A stretch of DNA of 64,000 nucleotides from Isohypsibius dastychi. Taxonomy: Eukaryota > Tardigrada > Eutardigrada > Parachela > Isohypsibiidae. The notes beneath the pieces were generated by a model. The model did no database searches. It saw nothing but the letters and a program-made list of their open reading frames with translations, and had not been told where the DNA came from. This document shows, in pieces, positions 49,197 through 58,292 of this stretch; the stretch's first letter is position 1, and every line of letters starts with the position of its first letter. The position numbers and the translations under genes were made by a program. The stretch covers positions 27,212-91,211 of the forward strand of contig JAQIWT010000006.1 in assembly GCA_034696485.1 (NCBI GenBank), read 5' to 3'.

Positions 49197-49913
49197 CTAC
49201 TTGTTCAATAACTGAATCCACTGTAAAATTCCATCGACAATGAGATCTCTTCTTGGGTCATTGATATATTGGATGGTAGCATTGCCAGTTATAGAACCTG
49301 TGATTTGCTGCCCAGCGTCAACCGATGCAACCAGCGAGCCGCCTCCAGAAAACCGTGTAGTTTGAGAACCGAATCCTAGAGCGTTCCATGTGGCAGCTCC
49401 ATCAAATGTCACGTTGACAAATAATGCAAAGCCTGTCATAGTGACAGATCCGGCGCCCTCGATACGGCAGTCCAGGTTTGTTGCAAACACGTCTGCAGTT
49501 ACCCGCGATCTATCTCTGACCAATACAGAAAAAGGGTCAACAGCCCCAAGTCTTAAGGGTTTCCGCGCTGTAATGACGGATGCATCGTTTGCGGCAATGC
49601 TTCGCAACCCCCGTGAATGAACAATAATCTTCACATCCCCCCGGTTAGAAGAACTTGAAATTATTCTAATGATTAGCTCGTCTCCTTGCACATTGGTGGA
49701 AATTCCCGAGGCATCCTCGCTATTTGAGACGGTGATCTGAACAGTGAATGGATCTCCTTGTTCATCAATGGCGATGCTTAGTCCGGTAAATACTGAAACG
49801 GATAAAAACGGTTCCAATGTTCGATTCATCGTGATACTTGGCACTAGATACTGGGCATTCAGTTGGTTTCGGCAAATGATCAGCAGTGATTCGAATACAA
49901 AAAGACGGAACAT
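49197..49913 (-). CDS. Secreted head-GIN (DUF2807) domain protein, intronless
   Basis: Single-exon minus-strand gene, 238 aa from the Met at 49913. The frame stays open further upstream to 50051, but the 49913 start is preferred because it begins a signal peptide (MFRLFVFESLLIICRNQLNA). The remainder has repeated beta-helix steps characteristic of the putative auto-transporter adhesin head GIN domain: GDPFTVQITVSN, GDELIIRIISSS, VKIIVHSRGLRSIAANDAS, LDCRIEGAGSVTMTGFA, TFDGAATWNALGFG, TTRFSGGGSLVASVDAG, GNATIQYINDP. The ending NATIQY-x-N-D-P matches the family's closing Y-x-G-x-P step. This family is overwhelmingly bacterial, especially Bacteroidota. The gene lacks introns while most conserved neighbours have them, so horizontal origin is plausible. 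Function is unknown; binding or adhesion is guessed from the family name only. Confidence 0.8.
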   Translation of the reverse strand: MFRLFVFESLLIICRNQLNAQYLVPSITMNRTLEPFLSVSVFTGLSIAIDEQGDPFTVQITVSNSEDASGISTNVQGDELIIRIISSSSNRGDVKIIVHSRGLRSIAANDASVITARKPLRLGAVDPFSVLVRDRSRVTADVFATNLDCRIEGAGSVTMTGFALFVNVTFDGAATWNALGFGSQTTRFSGGGSLVASVDAGQQITGSITGNATIQYINDPRRDLIVDGILQWIQLLNK

Positions 49914-50163
49914 ACTTGTAAATGGATTTTTTCGCAAAATGTAAAAGAACATGGTAGCACTGCAATACTCAGTTTTAGCCTTTTGTAGCAGAATTCTTGT
50001 TTTGCCAAAAAAGCCGATGTCAACGGACGTTTGGTAACATGTAAAAAACATCGCACAACATGATGCAGCGCCAAGCAGAAGAAATATACGCTGAGTGTCG
50101 ATTAGCAGAAAATTCAGTTTTGCGGTACTAGTATATTCAAAATGGTACTCAGCGTATAGTCAC

Positions 50164-50291
50164 TGATCGTGTATTCAGCGTATACTCCATACGATACTCA
50201 AAGTGTGCCCGCTTTTGTTGCAGTTTTCGCCATTTGCAATTTTTTACATATCTTTAGTGTCGTATGGAGTATACGCTAAGTACACGATGAG
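50164..50291. repeat. Imperfect inverted repeat, about 37-bp arms
   Basis: Left arm near 50164-50202 and right arm near 50253-50291 are reverse complements with about four mismatches; shared core GCGTATACTCCATACGA. The spacer is about 50 bp. A related GTACTCAGCGTATA string occurs just upstream at about 50142, suggesting an older, larger repeat. Confidence 0.7.
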
Positions 50292-50765
50292 TGATAATAC
50301 GCTCGAAAAGTTTGGCTTGCTGGCTGCAATCAACATGGTACGAAAGCGTGCTGCCACTATCGAATATCCACCCTTTTTAACATTTGCCAGGGCGACTCCA
50401 ACAGCACTTGTGGATCGTTATTTCGCGTAGGGCAACATCACAGGGTGAATTGATTCACTCAATGTTCAAAGGCAACGGCCACACAGAGGGCCAACTAGAA
50501 ATGTCTCCCGACTGGAAACAGTAAAAAGATCGTGTACAAAGTTTGGTGAAAAATAAGTAAAGGTTTTACAAAAGATAAGTTCGAATAGCTAGAATAGAAT
50601 CTCAAGCCCAGTGCCACCCGCGTCTGCGGAAAAATGAAACGGCAAGCGTTTGCGAGGGTAGACCCCATTTTTCCAAGTCCTAAAGCGTTTACAAGTACAT
50701 GTATAGTACCTTGCATCTCAACTGGCAGCAGCAAAAATTCATTTGCCATGATCAGTTCAAAAGCT

Positions 50766-50836
50766 GTCATGGTGCAGCTGTATCGATAATCACGCGGATT
50801 CCGGAGTGAAAGGACGGGGGTTCGATCCCGCCCACA
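50766..50836 (+). repeat. tRNA-like (pol III B-box) sequence, probable SINE fragment
   Basis: GGTTCGATCCCGCCC near 50819 is a good pol III B box. An upstream A-box-like segment starts near 50770. The 5' flank cannot pair with the 3' CACAAAC to form an acceptor stem, so it is not a functional tRNA. A decayed tRNA-derived SINE is the simplest reading. Confidence 0.35.
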
Positions 50837-51995
50837 AACTTTTTAAGTTTCTGTCGTGAAATTTCGACATTCACAACATCATTCATAACGACATATCGGA
50901 GGTAGTCCCCGTGGTTATTAACAGTATATTCCTCGCAACAATCAAAGTATGTACATTCAGCACGATCTTCCTCGTGCACCATATGATTTAAGTTGGAGCG
51001 TATCGCTGCATGTCGCAGTGAGTGTTAATTGTCAACTTGGGCTTGGAACACATAATAAAATTTTGCAATCTTCAACTGCTGTCTTTGTTCCGTTTAACCA
51101 AGATCAACTAAAATATCGTTGTGGTAAAAGGATGTTACGATCTCCACTGTGTCAGATGTCATATAATATTCTTGCCGCGAAACAGAAAATGCTGTGATCT
51201 GATGCAGTTTTGTTTCCAGTTCGCTGTAGTCGTCTTGACATTCTTCTAATATCATCATTGCTTCCGGTATGGGTTGAACAAGAAGACCTCGTTCAAAAAA
51301 CGTGAAATTCTTGCAGGTAACTGTTTGAGGGGATAGGGTAGCGGCGTGAACTAATCTCGGGATGACCGACATATCATTAACCAAGTCCTACTTGATTATC
51401 ATCTGGCTTTATCAGCGGACCGAAATTTGTCATTCTATTCTAACATCAGTTGTTGAGCTTCAAACCAATGGTCTTTAAGTAAGGTTAAGCTGAAGAACTG
51501 GCGGATCTTGAACAGCTACATCGAAGAGTGTGGTTCGATGTTCGGATTAGAATCAATCAAACTAGCAACAGTATTTGCGAACTGGACTTGTAATAGCCCG
51601 CCTCACGCGTGAAACGGGTGGATTGGCGGTCATTTTTACGGTGAAGTCGGTTATCCGCCCACATGGCCTTATTGGTGTGCAAGATAACCAGTCCAAATAA
51701 CCAAAATTCCTGATTGGAAGCAGGTTTTCTTACGGGCAACTTGATTCCCAGTCAAAAACAATGGAAATCGTAAATGGCAGAACTGGGCAAATCCAATGTC
51801 ACAAACTCGTCCAATTTGACGCGGAAAATTTTCCCAGTTTGGATTGCAGAATTCCCAACCAACTGTCCAGTGTTCCACTGAATTTTGCCTGACTGGCCCC
51901 CATGCCGTCAGGCTATTTTGTCCAGTTGTTTTGGTTGGAGCTGTCTGTCAGGTTACCGACAGAATGCTAATTTCTGTTCAACCCTCCAGGATCCA

Positions 51996-52066
51996 GACAC
52001 CTGAAGTTCAGGTGTCAGGGGGGTTGGGGTCCACCCTTGGAACCACCTTGGACCCCAACCCCCCTG
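51996..52066. repeat. Two adjacent palindromic hairpins
   Basis: First hairpin: GACACCTGAA - G - TTCAGGTGTC (10-bp arms). Second: 52016-52033 pairs perfectly with 52049-52066 (CAGGGGGGTTGGGGTCCA, 18 bp) around a 15-nt loop. The two overlap by a few bases and would form stable GC-rich stems. Probably the end of a mobile element. Confidence 0.8.
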
Positions 52067-52510
52067 AGACGGCCATTTTGTAGAGAAAAAAAAACTAAGT
52101 AAAACCTCGGGGCTCAGTTTTTTTTAAAACTGCTCGGCGAATTTAGCCGAATTCTCAAAGTTCTCAACTCGGGGTTTGCTACGCCCCTGACCTGAACCTT
52201 GGGCTTTGTTCTTCACAGTTATCATAAGTGGCAGCTGATAAGTTGTTCAAATCGCGCTCTTGCCACAGGCTGGAACCAGGACATATGTGAAGACATGATG
52301 TTACGTTGGACGGTGCTTCTTACGTCAAAAGACAGGTTTATCAATCCGGTTGAAGACAGAATCCTCTGAGGCAATGCAAAGCCGAAGCGTACGGTACACA
52401 GATCCAGAACACATAAATGGTGTCCGTTAATTACAGCCGTAAAATCACGTTACATTTCACTTGTCAGTTTACCGTTTTCCATAATTCTTCAGGAAAACAC
52501 AACATTTATC

Positions 52511-52898
52511 ATGTCAAAAGTCTCGATCGTTTTCGTTTTATTGCTATGCTTTGCACTGAGAAACATCCAGTCAATGGAACCCTCGCTGTCTGACATGAGC
52601 GGTAAGCTCCACGTTTGTCAAGTGAAACGCACATACAGTAATAGATTGATATCTCTTCCCTGATCAAGATTGGTGCTGTCTTCTACCACCGGACGTAGCG
52701 AGCAACTACCCAGCCTGCAAAACCCCAGCTGTTATATCCAAATGTCAGAAAACTGGCGATAGTTCGGAGGCCCGCGCTCTGGAAGCGAAAGATGCTTCGG
52801 GTGAACAGACAGAACCAACCACTGCTTTCATGACAAACTATTACATCATCAATTTTACAGCAAAAAGGAAGACTGATCCCATAGTGAAACCTCAGTAA
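52511..52898 (+). CDS. Small secreted protein, 106 aa
   Basis: Two exons 52511-52601 and 52669-52898, phase 1 intron. Residues 1-20 are a clear signal peptide (MSKVSIVFVLLLCFALRNIQ). The mature part begins with a Cys cluster (DWCCLLPPDV...YPAC...SKCQK; four Cys) and continues as a polar tail with an N-glycosylation site (INFTAK). No family recognised. It is the first of three secreted Cys-bearing genes in the 52-60 kb block. The acceptor before exon 2 has a weak pyrimidine tract. Confidence 0.65.
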
Positions 52899-53940
52899 CT
52901 CCAGAAGGATTCTCACGGAGCGAGAGCTTCGCGGTGCCAATTCAAGTTGTGTGTGTCGTTGTTGAATAAGATGAAATGAAACTGTAACGGTTCTTGCTTG
53001 TAATAGTATTCTCTGAAAAAGAACTCACGTTCTGTGTCGTTTTTCATCCTTCCAGTTTTTCTCAGATGTCACAAATAAATCTACAGATAGCTCATGCCAA
53101 AAATGGCGAAAACTAAAATGTCACCTTAAGATGTGGTGACATTAGAAGCCTCCTCTAGTTTAATAACACTGTGGCTACACACGCTCAAAAGGGTATTGCA
53201 GATTTTTTCTAGCGAGTGGGTACCGTATCGAGCAAATCTTCAGCGAGAATATAAGTTTGGGATACGTTACAGCGGATTCGATTTCTTCCCTGAAGAATAC
53301 TGTACTGTCATGTCGATATGTCTCAGTGACACTCAGGAGTGTTGCGATTTGAATCAGGTTCATAGAATTATCCAAGAACTAATAATGCATCGTATAACTG
53401 GAAAGAATGCCGATCACCGCATGCCAAGCGACATTTCGAGTAATATTTGCGGATTTACACACAGATGCCAATGTCGTGGAGTTGGTGCGAGAGAATTTTT
53501 TTAGGCGAGAGAGGAACAGCCCATAGCAAACAACGTGCATGTTCGCTCAAGTTGCAAAAATACGTATTCAGGTCACCTTTGCCCCATCAGAAAAGCGACC
53601 AGCCAGCTATTTTGGAAGGCACAAGTGCTCTTATTCTTGCATTCGCCGAAGTTTCTCGGTCCAACGAAAAGCATGGAAATGAAGCAAGTTTTATTGAGAA
53701 AACGTAGCGGGAGTCGAACTCGTACTCTAAAAGAACGTTTAAAACAAGCTTTGGCTTTGGGACAGGAGTTGGAAATTGGTTCAAAGAGTTATATCTGGAT
53801 CGCAGTTGTCACAATCTCAATCGACTACAAACCATCACTTACTTCGAGGAACCATGTAGAAATCTAATCGACTACTCAACGCAGAATGATCACCTTTAAG
53901 TCAGAGTACAATGAAGGCAGGCACTCGTTAAATTAACACA
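52899..53940. other. Intergenic, nothing recognised
   Basis: Open frames at 53133-53504 and 53447-53867 overlap out of phase and show no domain; not called. Confidence 0.4.
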
Positions 53941-54862
53941 TTGGGGCAATTGCGATTTTTTCCAAATGGATGACATGACGCCGAAATGGATCACACACCC
54001 ATTTCAAATCGACCTTATCTCCGTCCGTACGAGTCCTAGTGGTTCAGATCACGCAGAATCGACTTTTGATGAGATCCATATGAATCGCTGACAGTGAGCC
54101 CTGTAACGTCAATGTTCAGATGGTAGATATAGCACGGTTTGTAATAAACTTTCGAACTGCGTTGAACTGGTGAGCTGTTCCCCGCTTTCTAGTCAACGGG
54201 CTCATGCAGGATCTACAACGTCTATACCGCACAAAGATCCAGCAAGCTCTATCAGTCCACCGTGGGGATCCGGTCAACTGGAGTTCACTGTGGTTCCCCA
54301 GTTCATCAAAGTTCACCAAAGTTCGCCATTTCTTCGTGGTTTACCAGTTCCTCATAGTTCTGCAGTTCACTGTTGATCACCAGTTTATGGTGGCTCACCC
54401 GTTCAGAAGAGTTCATCAGTTCATCAAAGTTCGCCAGTTCACCGTGGTTCTCCCGTTCATGGTTGTTCACCAGTTCACTGCGGTTTCCCAGTTCACCAGT
54501 TCACCAGTTCACCATAGTACACCAGTTCAACGTTTCACCGTGGTTCACCCGTTCACCGTAGTTCTCCAGTTCACTGTTGTTCCCCAGTTTATCGTGGTTG
54601 ACCAGTTCACCAGTTCGCCTTGGTTGGACAGGTGAACTATGGTGAGCAACCGCGAACTGGTGGACAACCGCGAACTGGTGAACAATAGTGAACTGGAGAA
54701 CTTCGGTGAAGTGGTGAACATATCGTCATGCTCAGGTTCAGGAAGAATCACGGTAGTTCACCAGTTCTACAAGTCTAGTACGCACTATGCAAAGTGCATT
54801 TTGGCCGTGTGAGCCATTCTGGCGTCATGTCATCCATTTGAAAAAAAACGCAATCATCCCAT
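53941..54862. mobile_element. Inverted-repeat element carrying an internal minisatellite
   Basis: The left end (about 53945-54000) and right end (about 54805-54862) are inverted copies. The core CAAATGGATGACATGACGCC (53963-53982) is exactly complementary to 54821-54840, with further imperfect matches on both sides (GATTGCG + T-run; TCACAC). The interior holds the GTTCACCAGTT minisatellite. No transposase. A related sequence lies at 58798-58940. Confidence 0.7.
54281..54735. repeat. Minisatellite, about 18-20 bp unit, with an inverted distal part
   Basis: About 340 bp of degenerate tandem units of the type GTTCACCAGTTCACCGTG (54281-54620). These are followed by about 100 bp of the same unit in reverse complement (GTGAACTGGAGAAC, GCGAACTGGTG; 54630-54735). 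The inversion would let the transcript or single strand fold into a long hairpin. The 143-codon frame across it (54204-54635) is a by-product of the repeat. Confidence 0.9.
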
Positions 54863-55699
54863 TGATGCGTACGACTCACATCTGGCAGTAATGGAGATTC
54901 TCCGGAGAAATCAACTGGCACAAGACCGTTCTTTCGAAACCTTGAGTCGGAACTCGCAGGATTTCGAAAGGTCACGGGAAGTGCAGTTTCCTTCACCCGC
55001 GATAGCCCCTTTATTTGCAAATATGTTGATCAACGAGAAAAGTGATACAGCAAATAAAGAAAAGCGAAAATGAAGGGAGAGGTGGGCGGATAAAAAACTG
55101 AAGGGCTTGCTTGCCGGAGCGCAGCAGCTTCTTGGATACGAGCAAAAGTGAGACTGAGCGAGTTGATCAAATCCTTCAAGCAGGCGAGCAGGCGAGCAGG
55201 AGTTTCAGCTTGATCCGGGCGATGATGGGTTGTCCGATTCGCGGCGAATCCCGTCGCAAGCTGCTCTTGACAGTCTCACCTTGCTCGTCACTCATAAACC
55301 TCATTTAATCAATATGAAACATATGATAAAATACAATTATAACGTAGACCAGCTAACGCAACCATTCAATGATTCCGATTTGCTTGAATAGTGAAGATTA
55401 TCCGTGCCTTGAGTTTTTGTAGGCCACCTTTCGTTCCACCTTTCCGTTGCCATATAGTCAAGAAATCTCGTTGTCTGCTGACCTCGGTATCGTAGTTTGA
55501 GGTTTCGTGGTTATAATGTTTTGGGGTTCTGTGGTCTTCTGCAGTTTCTCGCCCACTCGGGAATTGTCTAGAGTGCTTTGAGTTTTAATTACAAAGTGTT
55601 TCACACGCAAAACTTCTCACCGGGAACTTTTGGTAACATGAATTGTCTACTATGTAATTGTTGGCTACGAATGATTGTGAATTCGGAAGGTTTTTACAG
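54863..55699. other. Intergenic, nothing recognised
   Basis: Includes a short tandem duplication (GCAGGCGAGCAGGCGAGCAGG near 55182). No supported gene. Confidence 0.4.
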
Positions 55700-56368
55700 C
55701 GAGAGCTCTTGGCCACGGAAAGTCGAGACTGCGAAAGGTTTACGACGAACCCTCAACACTACGAAGAATCTGACTACGAAAGTTCATGGTGCAAATATTA
55801 TTAGGTTAAATATTATTAGAGTCAGCTTTGAAGCGTCAGTTTTCAAACTCGTTCTTTTTTCAGGCAATTGATTCGAGGTTCTGAAATTGCCACCATAAAG
55901 GCGATTGCGGATGATCATCGCATTGTGACAGATGATGACAATCACACTATGTGGCTTCGTTCAAACGTGCACAACTACATCGACAGCCGCTGTACGGAAT
56001 CGCTTGAGCTGCGTGACGATTTGTCCATTCAACTAAGTCTGAAAGGGTCGAACTATCGATACACATGGACATTTCGTTCATTCACACCCAATCCACGTCC
56101 TGATACCCTTCGAAATAAGCGATAACAGCAGTTACTGCAGACTAGAAACAACGTTCAAGTCGCGTTGACCTTTCCTAGAACAGACGCCCGAACCCGTGTT
56201 TATCGCGAACCTCTCGCTTCATATTCCACTGCTTTTCGAGACATGTTCTCACTGAGGCCCGACGGACACGATTTTGCCGAACTGCTGATTTCTCCTGTTG
56301 ATCCAAAAATTCTCGAGATTGCTAGAGATCTTGCGCAACTGTGCACAGTTGGGCATCAACATGCATGA
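55700..56368 (+). pseudogene. Possible BTB-like gene interrupted by an in-frame stop
   Basis: Segment 55700-55788 joins in phase 2 to 55864-56125 (a TGG Trp is rebuilt at the junction). The frame then meets TAA at 56123-56125 but continues open in the same frame to 56368. The downstream part reads REPLASYSTAFRDMFSLRP then DGHDFAELLISPVDPKILEIA, reminiscent of a BTB/POZ domain (LAAxSxxFRxMF... VDPxxFExxxxF). The upstream part (NYRYTWTFRSFTP) is not recognised. Options: a pseudogene with one nonsense mutation, programmed readthrough, or two genes. The BTB similarity is weak and is my inference. Confidence 0.4.
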
Positions 56369-56705
56369 AATTCTTTGAGCATGACCCAAGCTGTGCGTTG
56401 CAGAGTTTGTAAGAAACATCCTTGGGGGAAATGCTGTTCACCCTTCATGGCCATTCGTTCTGGAAAAGACAAAAAGATGTAGTGTTGTAATTTTTTCTAC
56501 ATTATTTGTACCCGTACGTCTCATAACGAACGGTTTTTGGTGAGTGAATGACTTATTCTCCGAGGATATTTTCCAGAACTTTTCAACACATAAATTGCAT
56601 AACACTGCAAAAAAACACATGCATAATTCATAACTGAAACATTCAGCTGTGAGTGAATTCTCTTACGAAGGTGTCACAGAAATGATGGTATCCGCTCTCT
56701 CCAGA

Positions 56706-57315
56706 ATGTATCCTCCCGAATACTTGAGCATTCTGAACTCATTTTCCATGATCATTCTGACTGCTTTTGGTTCTGCCAATGGAGGTCCACCCTGCTATGA
56801 GCTGACCAACATCAGCAACGGCGGCTGCAATATTATCTACAATGCACTCTACAATACAGGCTCTTGCACTTGTGCCGAAGCTCGAGAGTTTGGCATCGTT
56901 CGGACGACAAATCCAATACCAAACTACATACAACCAACACCACCTCAAGGTAAGAGTTCGGGAACTGATCGAATTTAACTCGAAGGAACATGATGAATTC
57001 CATGTTCATGCAAGCAATGCGAATAGCATTTGCCAGTCCTCCATCTCAACCAGCGCGGAAAACCATGTGACTTATTATTCAACCAAAAACCCCAGTTGAC
57101 TTGTTGCAGATCCAGAGCCATTCTACCCGGAATGCGATCCAACGGATGATCGACTCTTCATGACTGATCAGTTCTACAGCTACAACGGGAACTTTTGCGT
57201 TAATCCTGTGTTCGGCATCGCCGTTGGTCCGGGTGATAAGTACCCCAACTGCTTCCCACAGGTCGGCCTGAATTGTTCACAGCAGGTTGCGCTGGTTTAT
57301 AGGACAAACCAATGA
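56706..57315 (+). CDS. Secreted Cys-rich protein, 149 aa
   Basis: Two exons 56706-56949 and 57110-57315, phase 1 intron. The Met at 56706 begins a signal-like segment (YLSILNSFSMIILTAFGSAN). The mature protein has about nine Cys (PPCYELTN, GGCNIIYN, GSCTCAEA, YPECDPTD, GNFCVNPV, PNCFPQVG, LNCSQQ) and Asn-Ile-Ser/Asn-Cys-Ser sequons. A PIPNYIQPTPP linker divides two Cys modules. The open frame extends upstream of this Met without an obvious alternative start. No family recognised; probably extracellular. Confidence 0.65.
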
Positions 57316-58292
57316 GCTTCTACTATGATGATTTGTTTCATACACTTTTTTACGCATATCTTATAAATCTCAACCTCGAGGCGCTTGAGCAAAAAATCGC
57401 TGTTTCTGTCCTGGATTATGCAAAATCCGCAAGATTGAAAACATTTCTCCACTCAGTTCCGACGATTCGTATAACTGGACATTGGACGATCGAGGTGTCT
57501 TGTGCACAACAGGTCTCTGTAATATGCAAACACTAAAACCCTAACATGCTGAAACATTATTATCATTATTAAACATTATTATCAAACACAATTATAATTG
57601 TGTTCCCACCAGACCCGCCCCGTTCTTCATTTCTGGTCAACCGCTCCCGTTCCTTAAAATTTCACAAGTACCGTTCCGTTGCCCGTTCCGTCAAACCCAT
57701 CGAGCCCGTTAACCGTCCCGCTAACCCGTTAAACTGAAGTCTAATAAAAAGGTCAACCGTCACTTCCTTAAAAATGAAGGAAGGTTCTAGTTCATATCGC
57801 GATCAGAAACATTTCTTTCCGGGAACAAGAGGGCAAGACAAACGGAAACTGACAAAATCGAAGATGCAAGTCAATCAACATGATTGACAGAGCGCACCTC
57901 TCTTGAGAATACGTTGTCCGCTCTGGAAGGTTTCAGTTTAGTCGTTAGGATCGATCTGTTGAGAACAGGTACTTTTCGCTGTTTTTATCGAGAAGTTAAA
58001 TCATGCAGCCTTCTTTTGCGAGTGTCATCCTTTGTCCTCGCTTCTATCGTCAAATCAGAGAAAATTGATGAATGGATGTTGTGTCGGTATCGACGTTATT
58101 TAATCAAGGTTACTCAGATGAATAGAAGATTCATATCGTACTGCTCCTTTCTCGCACCTCAAAAAACGCCAAGTGCGAAGTCCATTCTGATTCATTCTGT
58201 TGGATGCTTATCGCGTGAACGGCATTGTGGTAGTTTGTTCATCTGCTCTCATTTCTTGAACGGTTAAACGATTATTTTGTCACGATTTCGAG
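57316..58292. other. Intergenic with CCCGTT-rich tract
   Basis: At about 57605-57735 there are many degenerate CCCGTT/CCGTTCC words (for example CCCGTTCCGT, GCCCGTTAACC, CTAACCCGTTAAAC), a simple-repeat pattern often seen at ends of mobile elements. The rest is AT-rich and shows no gene. The 127-codon frame at 57884-58267 has no recognisable domain. Confidence 0.5.

Larger units (their letters stand above)
49914..52510. other. Repeat-rich intergenic region
   Basis: Contains inverted repeats at 50164-50291 and 51996-52066 and a tRNA-like B box near 50819. Minus-strand open segments at 50495-51384 (for example a 96-codon frame starting at 51384) read like degraded or lineage-specific coding sequence, but I could not join them with convincing splice sites. 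Confidence 0.4.

Noticed and set aside
50766-50836. Functional tRNA gene
   Set aside because: B box present but the ends cannot form an acceptor stem and the T-stem has a mismatch.
52021-52070. Rho-independent terminator-like hairpin
   Set aside because: The sequence is eukaryotic; the GC-rich hairpin is better explained as an element terminus.
53133-53867. Overlapping plus-strand ORFs suggestive of a gene
   Set aside because: Frames overlap without usable splice sites and no domain is visible.
54204-54635. 143-codon ORF of VHQFTVV-like repeats
   Set aside because: It is a translation of the minisatellite; other frames of the same repeat are also open.
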